39,701 nucleotides of DNA from an uncultured Marinoscillum sp. Its GTDB lineage: Bacteria; Bacteroidota; Bacteroidia; Cytophagales; Cyclobacteriaceae. Positions 18,344 to 26,901 of this stretch are shown in pieces. The notes under the pieces were generated by a model. That model ran no database searches. It was not told where the DNA came from and saw only the letters and a list, made by a program, of their open reading frames with translations. Positions within the stretch are counted from its first letter, which is position 1. Each line of letters starts with the position of its first letter. The position numbers and the translations under genes are program-made. The stretch lies in NCBI GenBank assembly GCA_902605755.1, contig CACLDR010000016.1, forward strand, positions 1-39,701, read 5' to 3'.

Positions 18344-19684
18344 ATGAAAATGAATAAACGCAAATTTTTAAAAAATATAGCGGCCCTATCTACCCTCACA
18401 GTATTTCCCGGATGTAATTTGGACCCTAATAATCAAAAGAAATTAAGGACCGCACACATTGGAGTTGGAAATATGGGAGCTGAAGATTTAAAAGCGATCT
18501 CTTCGCATGAAATGGTTGATGTCGTAGCATTATGCGACATTGATTCAGAAAATTTAAATACGGCTAGTAAACTGCATCCAAAAGCTAAAAAATTTAAAGA
18601 CTATCGAGAGTTATTCAAAAAAATGTCAAATAGTATTGATGCTGTTATTATTTCAACCCCTGATCATACTCATGCTCCAGCTTCTATGATGGCTATGAAC
18701 CATAATAAATCTGTATATTGCCAAAAACCGCTTACTCATCATGTGACGGAATCTCGAGCAATGAATCATTTAGCGACTGAAAAAAACCTCGTCAGTCAAA
18801 TGGGCATTCAAGTACATTCTTTCTATGACTACAAATTAGCCACCTTGCTCATTCAATCAGACATTATTGGAAAAGTGAGTACCGTTCGAGCATGGTCTAA
18901 TAAAAATTGGGGTTACGATGGACCAGAACCAGAGGGCAGTGACCCAATACCAGAACATTTAGATTGGAATTTATGGCTAGGAACTTCTAAGAAACGTAAT
19001 TACAAAAAAGACATTTACCATCCAGGAAATTGGCGCAAGTTATTAGATTATGGATGTGCTACCTTAGGTGATATGGGTGTCCATATTTTTGATACTCCGT
19101 ACAATGCATTAGACTTAGATATCCCATTCACCATCACAAATAATTGTCGCCCTCCTACCGGTTTTGGTTATCCAGAAGCCAATACCGTAACTTATGAATT
19201 CCCACAAACCCAGTATACAACTGAAACTCTAAAATGGGTATGGTATGATGGCACTAATTCTCCGAAAATGCACAATGACTTAGAACTGCCAGAAGGTGAT
19301 TTACTACCTGATCAAGGAGCCATGTTTATGGGAGAAAAAGGTAAATTATTACTACCCCACTTTATGGAGTTACCTCGACTTATTGTAGATGGAGCCTATA
19401 AAAAACTTGATCAAGATTTAGTTGATAGCTTTCAACTGGGAGATCCCATCAGAAATTACGACAAAGAAGGTAAAAAACATTATTACCAGTTTGTAGATGC
19501 TTGTTTAGGTAAAACAACGACTAGTACACCATTTTCTTACTCAGCGAAACTAACTGAAACAATACTACTAGGGGTTATTGCAGGAAGATTTCCAAATGAA
19601 ACTCTACATTGGGATAGCCAGAAGGCTAAATTTTCTGAATTGAAAGCCAACATTTATTTAGAGGGTTCGTATCGGACCTTTTAA
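18344..19684 (+). CDS. Exported Gfo/Idh/MocA family oxidoreductase
   Basis: NAD(P)-dependent sugar oxidoreductase predicted to act outside the cytoplasm. The N-terminal NKRKFLKNIAALSTL with a following FPGC resembles a Tat-type signal (KR in place of RR) and possible lipobox. The Rossmann domain has IGVGNMG at 39-45 and VVALCDID, and the catalytic-region motif is YCQKPLTHH (QKP at 127-129) in place of the common EKP, as seen in the exported subgroup paired with DUF1080 proteins. Later blocks WNLWLGTSKKRNY, HPGNWRKLLDYGCATLGDMG and HIFDTPYNALDL are typical of that subgroup. Together with the upstream DUF1080 gene it suggests oxidation of a glycoside at C3, followed by cleavage. 446 residues, complete. 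Confidence 0.92.
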   Translation: MKMNKRKFLKNIAALSTLTVFPGCNLDPNNQKKLRTAHIGVGNMGAEDLKAISSHEMVDVVALCDIDSENLNTASKLHPKAKKFKDYRELFKKMSNSIDAVIISTPDHTHAPASMMAMNHNKSVYCQKPLTHHVTESRAMNHLATEKNLVSQMGIQVHSFYDYKLATLLIQSDIIGKVSTVRAWSNKNWGYDGPEPEGSDPIPEHLDWNLWLGTSKKRNYKKDIYHPGNWRKLLDYGCATLGDMGVHIFDTPYNALDLDIPFTITNNCRPPTGFGYPEANTVTYEFPQTQYTTETLKWVWYDGTNSPKMHNDLELPEGDLLPDQGAMFMGEKGKLLLPHFMELPRLIVDGAYKKLDQDLVDSFQLGDPIRNYDKEGKKHYYQFVDACLGKTTTSTPFSYSAKLTETILLGVIAGRFPNETLHWDSQKAKFSELKANIYLEGSYRTF

Positions 19685-19710
19685 ATCGAATGAATTAGAA
19701 TAAAATAAAT

Positions 19711-19740
19711 AGCCCCTTTCCTTAATTTGAAAAAGGGGCT
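19711..19740. terminator. Bidirectional terminator between convergent genes
   Basis: AGCCCCTTT (19711-19719) pairs with AAAGGGGCT (19732-19740) in a perfect 9-bp stem with a 12-base loop. T-rich sequence follows on both strands (GTCTTGTTTT on plus, ATTTATTTTATT on minus). It lies 26 bases after the oxidoreductase stop and 16 bases past the stop of the opposing gene, so it can serve both. Confidence 0.85.
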
Positions 19741-19756
19741 GTCTTGTTTTCAAATA

Positions 19757-20689
19757 TTAATTGAGTAAACTACCATTATAGTAAGCCACTTGACTAGTGA
19801 TCTGGCCTGCCTCATTGAAGTCATGACTTAAATGTACAAAAATAACAATTTCATCTCCTGAAGTCTTATTTTTTAAGCGAAAGTTCCACCAAGATAAAAC
19901 CGTGGATCCATCTCCGTTGTAAGCCAAATAATCAGGATACCCGTATTCATCCAAACTCATAATTTCAAAAGTGGTCAATAAATTTTCTACTTGAGCACGT
20001 TCCTCTGATTTCACATGACTTTCTCCCCTCGGGGCATTAATATCGTAGAACTTTGCATCGTCAGCGAACTGATCGTAAGTTAAATCCAAATCTCCGAGCT
20101 CCATAGCCGAAATCATGGTCCTGACAGTATTTATATACGCATGATCCTTATAAATAGTACCATTCTCTATGGTGTTAAATGTATTTGAATATTTTTGAAA
20201 AATTGCCATGTTCACGCGTACGATCATACTCTTAATTTGAGTCCCATCTTTACTCAAAATAAATGATCTATCAATAGGAGTTTCGATTTTAAAGCCGGTC
20301 TCCTTGTCCACACCATAAAAAACATCCCATGTATCTATCCAAGTCCCTGACTCTTTGTACTCCAATGCATCAGGATAAGATTTTCCTCGCTTGGTAATCT
20401 TGAAGCCTTTTAGCTGACTGCTCCAATAAGTTGATTCGTCGATCAGTCCTTGCTTATCTTTACCTTTATAATCCTTATTGGTACTTAATCCATTATAACC
20501 TCTAAAGTCATCTGTTAGAATGGTATCAAGTGTAGCTTTATCTCCAGCCACATAGGCCTTGGTAAATTTATGCATCAGCTCAATTCCTGGATGCTCATCA
20601 AAGATTTTACCATTGTTACTTTTTTGAGCCGTGGCGACCATTGCAAACATTAATATAGCGGCAATCATTAAGTGAATTTTATTTTTCAT
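19757..20689 (-). CDS. Exported protein with two NTF2/SnoaL-like domains
   Basis: A signal peptide (MKNKIHLMIAAILMFAMVATAQ) is followed by two tandem NTF2-like cone folds. The first (about 35-165) has ELMHKFTKAYVAGDKATLDTILTDDFRGY, the typical nuclear-transport-factor-2-like opening helix and acidic strand. The second (about 185-305) has HAYINTVRTMISAMELGDLDLTYDQFADDAKFYD, matching the same pattern, so the gene looks like an internal duplication. NTF2-like domains are ligand pockets or small enzymes (isomerases, dehydratases) and also non-enzymatic binders, so no activity is assigned. The protein is periplasmic. It is convergent with the oxidoreductase, sharing its terminator, and divergent from aguA. 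Confidence 0.75.
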   Translation of the reverse strand: MKNKIHLMIAAILMFAMVATAQKSNNGKIFDEHPGIELMHKFTKAYVAGDKATLDTILTDDFRGYNGLSTNKDYKGKDKQGLIDESTYWSSQLKGFKITKRGKSYPDALEYKESGTWIDTWDVFYGVDKETGFKIETPIDRSFILSKDGTQIKSMIVRVNMAIFQKYSNTFNTIENGTIYKDHAYINTVRTMISAMELGDLDLTYDQFADDAKFYDINAPRGESHVKSEERAQVENLLTTFEIMSLDEYGYPDYLAYNGDGSTVLSWWNFRLKNKTSGDEIVIFVHLSHDFNEAGQITSQVAYYNGSLLN

Positions 20690-20869
20690 ATTCTATGTTT
20701 TAGTTAAAATAATATCACCAAAGATGGAGGAAAAAAATAAATCTATTAACCCAAACTAAAATAAAAAAATGCTCAATTAGGGTTTTTATTACATGAGGAT
20801 TTATTTTGTCCATTCTTAGTGTAGTTAATTCACTTTTGATAAAGAATTATTTGTGAGAAAAGGATAAAT

Positions 20870-21901
20870 ATGAAACAAAAAAGAAGATTGCCTGCAGAAT
20901 GGGAGCAACAAAGCTTTATACAATTCACCTTCCCCCATAAAAACGGTGACTGGACTAATCATTATGAAAATTTGGCCAGCTGCTTTGTCCATATTATTGA
21001 AAAGGTGGCTCAATTTGTGAAGGTGGTAGTCGGTTGTGAAAATGAATTAGATACCCAGAGTTTATTTAGTAATCATACCACATTCCCTATTCATTTTGAA
21101 AAAGTAATCTCTAATGACATTTGGACGAGAGATCATGGTGCCATTACTATATTGGAAGGCGATCAACCCAAATTATTAGACTTCACTTTCAATGGATGGG
21201 GACATAAATTTGAATCTGACTTGGATAATAAAATAACCTTTAATCTGGCTAATACATTATTTAAAGGGCTACCAATAGCATCTAAAACATTCGTCCTAGA
21301 AGGTGGATCCATAGAATCAGATGGCAGAGGCGTGCTTCTTACCACCGAAAAATGCTTGCTTTCTTCTAAGAGAAATTCAGATATGAACCAAAATCAAATT
21401 GAACGTTTTCTCACTAGAGAACTGGGATTAAAAAAAATACTTTGGTTAAAACACGGCTACCTCATTGGTGATGATACAGATGCCCATATTGATATGCTAG
21501 CTAGATTTTGTGACATTGATACGATTGCCTATGTTAAATGTGAAAATACAAAGGATATTCATTTTGACAGCTTAAAACTTATGGAGGAAGAGTTGATGAA
21601 TTTTAAAGACTTATCAGGCAAAAAATACAAGCTAGTCGCTCTCCCTATTCCTGATCCCTGCTATGATAAAAAAGGTAATAGATTACCCGCAACTTATGCT
21701 AATTTCATATTAGTGAATAATGGTGCCTTAGTACCCATCTATGGTGTGAAACAAGATCAAGAGGCTGTAAATAGCCTTAAAAAAATTTTTCCGGGGCGAA
21801 CGGTTATAGGGGTTGATTGTTTACCAATCATTCAGCAAAATGGATCCTTACATTGTATTACCATGCATTATCCCTACGCGGCAAAATTGATGATCAAATA
21901 A
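20870..21901 (+). CDS. aguA: Agmatine deiminase
   Basis: Hydrolyses agmatine to N-carbamoylputrescine and ammonia. The guanidine-modifying-fold landmarks are visible: NDIWTRDHG (82-90), FVLEGGSIESDG (EGG at 144-146), catalytic His206 in DDTDAHIDM and the nucleophile Cys329 in NGSLHCITMHYP. At 343 residues it matches bacterial agmatine deiminase/PAD-like proteins. It has no signal peptide, unlike the secreted Porphyromonas peptidylarginine deiminase, which supports the agmatine role. The next gene, after 35 bases, is the amidase for the product, so the pair makes putrescine from agmatine. No arginine decarboxylase is in the window. Confidence 0.94.
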   Translation: MKQKRRLPAEWEQQSFIQFTFPHKNGDWTNHYENLASCFVHIIEKVAQFVKVVVGCENELDTQSLFSNHTTFPIHFEKVISNDIWTRDHGAITILEGDQPKLLDFTFNGWGHKFESDLDNKITFNLANTLFKGLPIASKTFVLEGGSIESDGRGVLLTTEKCLLSSKRNSDMNQNQIERFLTRELGLKKILWLKHGYLIGDDTDAHIDMLARFCDIDTIAYVKCENTKDIHFDSLKLMEEELMNFKDLSGKKYKLVALPIPDPCYDKKGNRLPATYANFILVNNGALVPIYGVKQDQEAVNSLKKIFPGRTVIGVDCLPIIQQNGSLHCITMHYPYAAKLMIK

Positions 21902-21936
21902 AATAATTAAACTGCAAAATTTTTAATTTTACCGTT

Positions 21937-22821
21937 ATGAATAACACTAAAGTAGGAATTGTTCAGCAAAAATGTAGTACCTCGAAACAATCTAATGTTG
22001 AGCTAAGTATTAAAGGTATCCGAGAATGTGTTTTGAAAGGTGCCAAATTGGTGGTACTGCAAGAGTTACATGCCAGCACCTATTTTTGTCAGCGGGAAGC
22101 ACCCAATAACTTTGACCTAGCCGAATCTTTACCTGGAACTACGTATAACAAGTTCGCTGAAATCGCAAAATCATTGAATATTGTTTTAGTCACATCTCTA
22201 TTTGAGAAGCGAAGCGCAGGACTATTTCATAATACCTCTGTCGTTTTTGATAGAGATGGCCATGAGGCAGGTAGACATCGAAAAATGCATATTCCAGATG
22301 ATCCTGGCTATTATGAGAAATTTTATTTTACACCGGGAGATTTAGGTTTCAAGCCTATCACAACTACTTTAGGTAAGCTAGGTGTATTAATCTGCTGGGA
22401 TCAATGGTTTCCGGAAGCTGCTCGATTAATGGCCATAGCGGGAGCAGATCTCCTAATTTATCCCTCGGCCATTGGTTATAATCCTGAGGACTCTCTTTAT
22501 GAAAAGTCACGACAGCATGACGCTTGGATAACCTCTCAGCGTGCTCACGCCATAGCCAATGGTATCCCAGTAATTTCGGTTAATCGTGTGGGCTTTGAAG
22601 AGGATGTGAGTCAACAAACAAAAGGTATCGATTTTTGGGGATCTAGCTTCGTAGCAGGTCCTCAAGGTGAAATACTTTGGCAAGCAGATCAAAATGAAAT
22701 GTGTAATCAAGTTATAGAAATTGACATAAGTCGTACTGAAAAAGTGCGAAGAATTTGGCCATTCTTTAGGGATCGGCGAATTGACTCCTATGAGGAACTC
22801 ACCAAAAGATATATTGATTAA
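21937..22821 (+). CDS. aguB: N-carbamoylputrescine amidase
   Basis: Nitrilase-superfamily amidase that converts N-carbamoylputrescine to putrescine, CO2 and ammonia. The Glu-Lys-Cys triad is Glu43 (LQELHASTYF), Lys116 (GRHRKMHIPD) and Cys153 (LICWDQWFPEAARL). The DPGYYEKFYFTPGD stretch is typical of the AguB subgroup. At 294 residues it is full length. It follows aguA by 35 bases on the same strand and is probably cotranscribed. Its 3' end converges on the sulfatase gene, 26 bases away, with no clear terminator. Confidence 0.95.
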   Translation: MNNTKVGIVQQKCSTSKQSNVELSIKGIRECVLKGAKLVVLQELHASTYFCQREAPNNFDLAESLPGTTYNKFAEIAKSLNIVLVTSLFEKRSAGLFHNTSVVFDRDGHEAGRHRKMHIPDDPGYYEKFYFTPGDLGFKPITTTLGKLGVLICWDQWFPEAARLMAIAGADLLIYPSAIGYNPEDSLYEKSRQHDAWITSQRAHAIANGIPVISVNRVGFEEDVSQQTKGIDFWGSSFVAGPQGEILWQADQNEMCNQVIEIDISRTEKVRRIWPFFRDRRIDSYEELTKRYID

Positions 22822-22847
22822 TAGGGTTAGATAACAGACTTACTCTT

Positions 22848-24419
22848 TCACGGAATCGATTCGATCCACTTAATCGTTTCCCAAACTTGCTCTCCCATAT
22901 TAATTTGTTGGACACCAACTGTTGAACGACCATTAAGTATTTGATCCGAAAGTTTATGCATCATGGTATTCACTCTTTTTACTTCAGCACCAGCTATATT
23001 ATGGGCCTCAATCGGATCTTCACTAAGGTTATAAAGTTGGACATTTTGCCATTGTCCAGTAAGCGTATCTCGCGTGGCAAGAATTCCTTTTTGAGACCAC
23101 ATACCCCCTCCACCAGATGAGGTGATTAGCTTCCAATCGCCTTCTATCAAAGATAAAATTCCAGTGCCCGATTGGACAATCAAATCTTCACGGACATTTG
23201 AAGCTGAGCCGTTTAAAAGTGGCAAAATATCAAAGCTGTCGACACCTATTGAATCGTTTAAATCAAACCCAACAATCGAAGCCAAAGTAGAAAAAATATC
23301 AGTTAAAGAAATCAGTGCATCGGATTTCGATGTTTCAGGAATTACTCCTGGCCATCTTGCAATAAATGGTTCTCGATGTCCTGCCTCCCAAGAATCAGAT
23401 TTCAAACCTCTCAAAATACCAGCTGAATTATGACCATAGCTCAGTACTGAGCCTACCTCACCAGTATAATTTTTGCCATCCATATTAGTCGGACCATTAT
23501 CGCTTGTAAAAATGACCAAAGTATGATCTGAAATTCCTAATTGATCCAAAATATCGAGTAATTCTCCTAAATAATGATCTATCTCTACAACAAAATCTCC
23601 ATATTTACCTGCTCCAGAATTTCCCAAAAATGCCTCAGAAGGTGCAATGGGTGTATGCGGGGCAGAGAGCGAAAAAAACAAAAAAAAAGGTTCTCTTGGA
23701 TAGTTAATAGCACGATCTTTTACATAATCAATAGCTTTTTCAGAAATTGTTGGCAATAAATCTTCATATTTCCAGCCTGGCGCCATTGCTCCTGGCGCGC
23801 CGGCATTACCTTTTTCCCACCATTCTGTAGGTAATGTCGTTACCCTATCATTTTCGATAAAAGCATGAGGTGGAAAACTCGGCACATCATCCCCAAAATA
23901 ATAATTAAATCCAAGTTCAGTAGGCCCTCCAGTGATAGCTTTCGCGTAATCAATATTCCTTCCATCTAATTGGGGTGCATCCCCCTTTATGGTTGGCCAT
24001 TGCCATCCTAAATGCCATTTACCGATACACGCGGTATGATAGCCCTTACTTTGAAGCATATCTCCTAAAGTATAATGCTCTAACTTATCTATAATAGGTG
24101 GGTCCCACAACCACGCTACACCAGATTTTTTAGATGATCTCCAACTGTAATTGCCCGTTAATATACTATACCTGGTGGGTGTACACACGGCAGAGGGTGC
24201 ATGGGCGTGAGTGAATACCATTCCTTGTTGGGCTAACTTGTTGAGATAAGGAGTCGGTATTTTTGATTGCTCATTGAGAATTTCAACATCTCCATAGCCC
24301 AGGTCATCCGCTAAAATAAAAATGATATTAGGAGTCTTGCGTGATGGTATTTTTGCCTCAATGAATTTTAACTGACCAAATAAAAATACAATAATAAATG
24401 AGTGAATAAAATATTTCAT
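22848..24419 (-). CDS. Exported type I sulfatase (arylsulfatase A-like)
   Basis: Removes sulfate esters, here probably from a glycan. A signal peptide (MKYFIHSFIIVFLFG) leads to the N-terminal NIIFILADDLGYGD (metal-binding Asp38-Asp39). The formylglycine site is CTPTR (Cys79-Arg83), the C-x-P-x-R form needing a formylglycine-generating enzyme, which is not in this window. Further family blocks are GKWHLGWQWP, PFFLFFSLSAPHTPIAP and VIFTSDNGPTN. The ATG at 24419 is preferred over an in-frame TTG at 24434 because it starts the signal peptide; it lies 4 bases past the upstream stop. Last gene of the glycan operon. Sulfatase subfamily and sugar are not assignable by eye. Confidence 0.94.
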   Translation of the reverse strand: MKYFIHSFIIVFLFGQLKFIEAKIPSRKTPNIIFILADDLGYGDVEILNEQSKIPTPYLNKLAQQGMVFTHAHAPSAVCTPTRYSILTGNYSWRSSKKSGVAWLWDPPIIDKLEHYTLGDMLQSKGYHTACIGKWHLGWQWPTIKGDAPQLDGRNIDYAKAITGGPTELGFNYYFGDDVPSFPPHAFIENDRVTTLPTEWWEKGNAGAPGAMAPGWKYEDLLPTISEKAIDYVKDRAINYPREPFFLFFSLSAPHTPIAPSEAFLGNSGAGKYGDFVVEIDHYLGELLDILDQLGISDHTLVIFTSDNGPTNMDGKNYTGEVGSVLSYGHNSAGILRGLKSDSWEAGHREPFIARWPGVIPETSKSDALISLTDIFSTLASIVGFDLNDSIGVDSFDILPLLNGSASNVREDLIVQSGTGILSLIEGDWKLITSSGGGGMWSQKGILATRDTLTGQWQNVQLYNLSEDPIEAHNIAGAEVKRVNTMMHKLSDQILNGRSTVGVQQINMGEQVWETIKWIESIP

Positions 24420-24423
24420 TGTT

Positions 24424-25629
24424 TTAATGATCAAATTTTAATTTAATGAAGCGAGGTCTATAAATATGAGCATCTTCTTTAATGTCAATCCAAAAATTTG
24501 GTGTGATAGTATTATAACTGATTAAAAGCTCATCGGGTTGTGACAAATTAAAATGTGCTTTCGCGTTATAACACCATAGTCCACTTTCCATTTCAGGTGT
24601 TTGATAGATTTCGTGGATTTCGGAAAAAGGCCCCACTGGTGATGTCCCTATTCGCATACCAACTTTATCAGACAAACCTAACACCTGAAAAATGAGGACA
24701 AATCTACCGTCTGACAATGGTGTAACACTAAGTTCATTGGAAGCTCCATTCACAATTTCATTCAAATTCTCAGGCCTTAAATCCCATTTATTTCCATTCC
24801 AATAACGCCATTCCTTGAAATCTTCAAAATCTTTCGGTTTAACTCTGGCGACAACCAAACTTTTTGTTTGGCCTATACAACCATATACATAGATATGGCC
24901 ATCTGGATTTGGTGCCCCGGCCCAAGTTGTATTTACCAAAATACCGGCACCCAAATTCCCTTCACCAAGATCCTTAATTTTGACATGAAAAGGAGTTGTC
25001 AATTGCCGGTGATCAACATATGGAGGTATCGATCTGTTATTTATTGCAATGATTGAAACATTAGGCTCAACAAAATCAAATACATTTTCTCCAGTTCGTT
25101 CTACATGATAAGCGAAAGCATAAAGGGTATTTGACAATTCTTTATTAACAAAACCATCTCCTAACCAAAAAAAATCATTATCCGAAGCATTTTCATTATT
25201 TGGAATAAAAAGGCTACTTGGATCCCCTTTGGTATCTCGATGAATGTAAAATTCCAAACTATCTGCTATTGGATGATTTCCTTTCAAATAAGCAACTGAA
25301 TTATTAACCATTATAGAATTCTTATCTGGTTTATTTTCCATTACTCGACCAAAATATGTATCACTGAAAAATATTAATGTAGAATCATTTCCCAAATTTC
25401 CCTCCCGATCTACTCCTGTGAGGGGAATAGAAAAAATTCCATCTCCACCAAACCAGCCTTCATTTCTGTAAAATAATTGAGTCCATTCAGGTGCAGCCTT
25501 TACTGTGTAAGATATTTTAAGGTCCGTTTTGACCATTTCCTTTGACCTTGGTAAACAAGTACTTAACAAGCCTATGATAAATAATAGCCCTATTCTATTT
25601 TTGCGAATTGTATTAGTCCAAACCCTCAT
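24424..25629 (-). CDS. DUF4185/DUF5005-type lipoprotein, first paralogue
   Basis: Predicted lipoprotein (LLSTC, then a polar linker), 401 residues, with a beta-propeller-like body. Landmarks are EGWFGGDGIFSIPL, LIFFSDTYFGRV, NSIMVNNSVAY, DFFWLGDG, HIYVYGCIG and the terminal DELLISYN...YRPRFIKL. This matches the DUF4185/DUF5005 group of presumed glycosidases; mycobacterial DUF4185 enzymes have been described as endo-D-arabinanases (family GH183). The neighbouring gene upstream encodes a clear relative (shared GDT/SDT strand, RVGEG/RTGEN, DELIISYN and YRPKFIKV blocks). Located in the glycan operon, it is probably a surface or periplasmic hydrolase, but linkage and substrate are unknown. Confidence 0.72.
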   Translation of the reverse strand: MRVWTNTIRKNRIGLLFIIGLLSTCLPRSKEMVKTDLKISYTVKAAPEWTQLFYRNEGWFGGDGIFSIPLTGVDREGNLGNDSTLIFFSDTYFGRVMENKPDKNSIMVNNSVAYLKGNHPIADSLEFYIHRDTKGDPSSLFIPNNENASDNDFFWLGDGFVNKELSNTLYAFAYHVERTGENVFDFVEPNVSIIAINNRSIPPYVDHRQLTTPFHVKIKDLGEGNLGAGILVNTTWAGAPNPDGHIYVYGCIGQTKSLVVARVKPKDFEDFKEWRYWNGNKWDLRPENLNEIVNGASNELSVTPLSDGRFVLIFQVLGLSDKVGMRIGTSPVGPFSEIHEIYQTPEMESGLWCYNAKAHFNLSQPDELLISYNTITPNFWIDIKEDAHIYRPRFIKLKFDH

Positions 25630-25665
25630 GTTTTGAACAAAAAATTCCTAATAAGCAAAGTCCAC

Positions 25666-26901
25666 TTATTGCCAATTTTCAACTTTAATAAACTTTGGAC
25701 GATATAAATCTGCATTGTCAAAAAGTGACCAAAAATCAAAACTGTTAATGTTATATGAAATAATTAATTCATCATTCATTGAAAGCTCTGGATGTACAAA
25801 TGAATTATAAGTAAATACATCACCACCTGTCTCAGGTGTACAATAAACTGTTTTTTTACCATGCCAAGGTCCTATTGGAAAATCAGATTCGAACAACTGT
25901 ATTTCCTTTCCAAATATAATCTGATGAGTAAGTAAGTAATATTTACCGTTTTTTTTAAAAACACTAAACTGATCAGAAACCCCGTCATGTATTCGATAAT
26001 TCGAAGGTTCTAAAACCCATTCTGACCCGTTATAAAATTCCCAAACTGCCCTTAAATCACCACCAGAAGCGCGGGCAACATGTGCGTATTTGTTATATCC
26101 CACCGTTGTAATTCCGTAAATATAAGTGTAGTCTTTGTCTTCCATCAAAGTGGAGCCATAAGAGATTTCAGATGAAGGTATTTTCATAGTTAGCGATTTA
26201 AGTGTTAAATCAGGCAATGAAAAAATCGCTAAGTCAACTTGCTTGTAGGCAAATCCCCACATGCCCTCCCCCACACGTTGCATATGAGCCAGCAGCATCT
26301 GCAATTCACCATTATAAACTGTAGCATCAAAAGGCCAATACCAATCATCAGTTTCATTCGGCACCACTAAAGCCTTCGGATTAGTTCTCGTACCTCCGTA
26401 AAGGGTAACAAACTCATTTTCATCCGTTATAACAAAAGTATTATTAATCATTTTTGATTGATTCCTCGTACGGTCTTTATTAACAGTACCAATAAATGTA
26501 TCTCCAAACATCCAAAGCACACGTCCATCGGATAAAGGCACGGAATAGGTGGCATCAGCACCTGTCCAACCATTCTCATAACGCGTAAACATTTGATCCC
26601 ATTTACAATATTTAGAGGTTTTTACACCATCCCAACACGAACTTGATACCTCAACATCTGTACAGGATATATGTTCTAAAATTAATTCATCTCTAATTAA
26701 TGAAGACATAATTCCGACCTGTGGAAGAGCTGCATCATAAATATCATTTGTGATCTCTTGTTCATTAGCATTATTAACCGAGTCCGAATCATAAATACCC
26801 GTATCAAATAAACTTTTATCTCGTGAAACAGAAAATTTTGGTGAATCTTCTGAGCAGGCAGTCAATAAAAAAGAAATAATATAAAAATAAATCTTTTTCA
26901 A
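25666..26901 (-). CDS. DUF4185/DUF5005-type lipoprotein, second paralogue
   Basis: Predicted lipoprotein with lipobox LTAC (Cys16), 411 residues. After an acidic linker of about 60 residues the propeller-like domain has ENGWTGADATYSVPLSDGR, LWMFGDTFIGTVN, KMINNTF, WYWPFDA, YTYIYGI and ends in DELIISYN and LYRPKFIKV. It is a diverged paralogue of the downstream gene. The start is TTG: a signal peptide MKKIYFYIISFLLTAC begins precisely there, and the TTG overlaps the upstream TGA as TTGA. The overlap implies translational coupling with the SASA esterase gene. Conserved acidic residues near the GD and SD strands would be the candidate active site. Activity not established. Confidence 0.74.
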   Translation of the reverse strand: MKKIYFYIISFLLTACSEDSPKFSVSRDKSLFDTGIYDSDSVNNANEQEITNDIYDAALPQVGIMSSLIRDELILEHISCTDVEVSSSCWDGVKTSKYCKWDQMFTRYENGWTGADATYSVPLSDGRVLWMFGDTFIGTVNKDRTRNQSKMINNTFVITDENEFVTLYGGTRTNPKALVVPNETDDWYWPFDATVYNGELQMLLAHMQRVGEGMWGFAYKQVDLAIFSLPDLTLKSLTMKIPSSEISYGSTLMEDKDYTYIYGITTVGYNKYAHVARASGGDLRAVWEFYNGSEWVLEPSNYRIHDGVSDQFSVFKKNGKYYLLTHQIIFGKEIQLFESDFPIGPWHGKKTVYCTPETGGDVFTYNSFVHPELSMNDELIISYNINSFDFWSLFDNADLYRPKFIKVENWQ

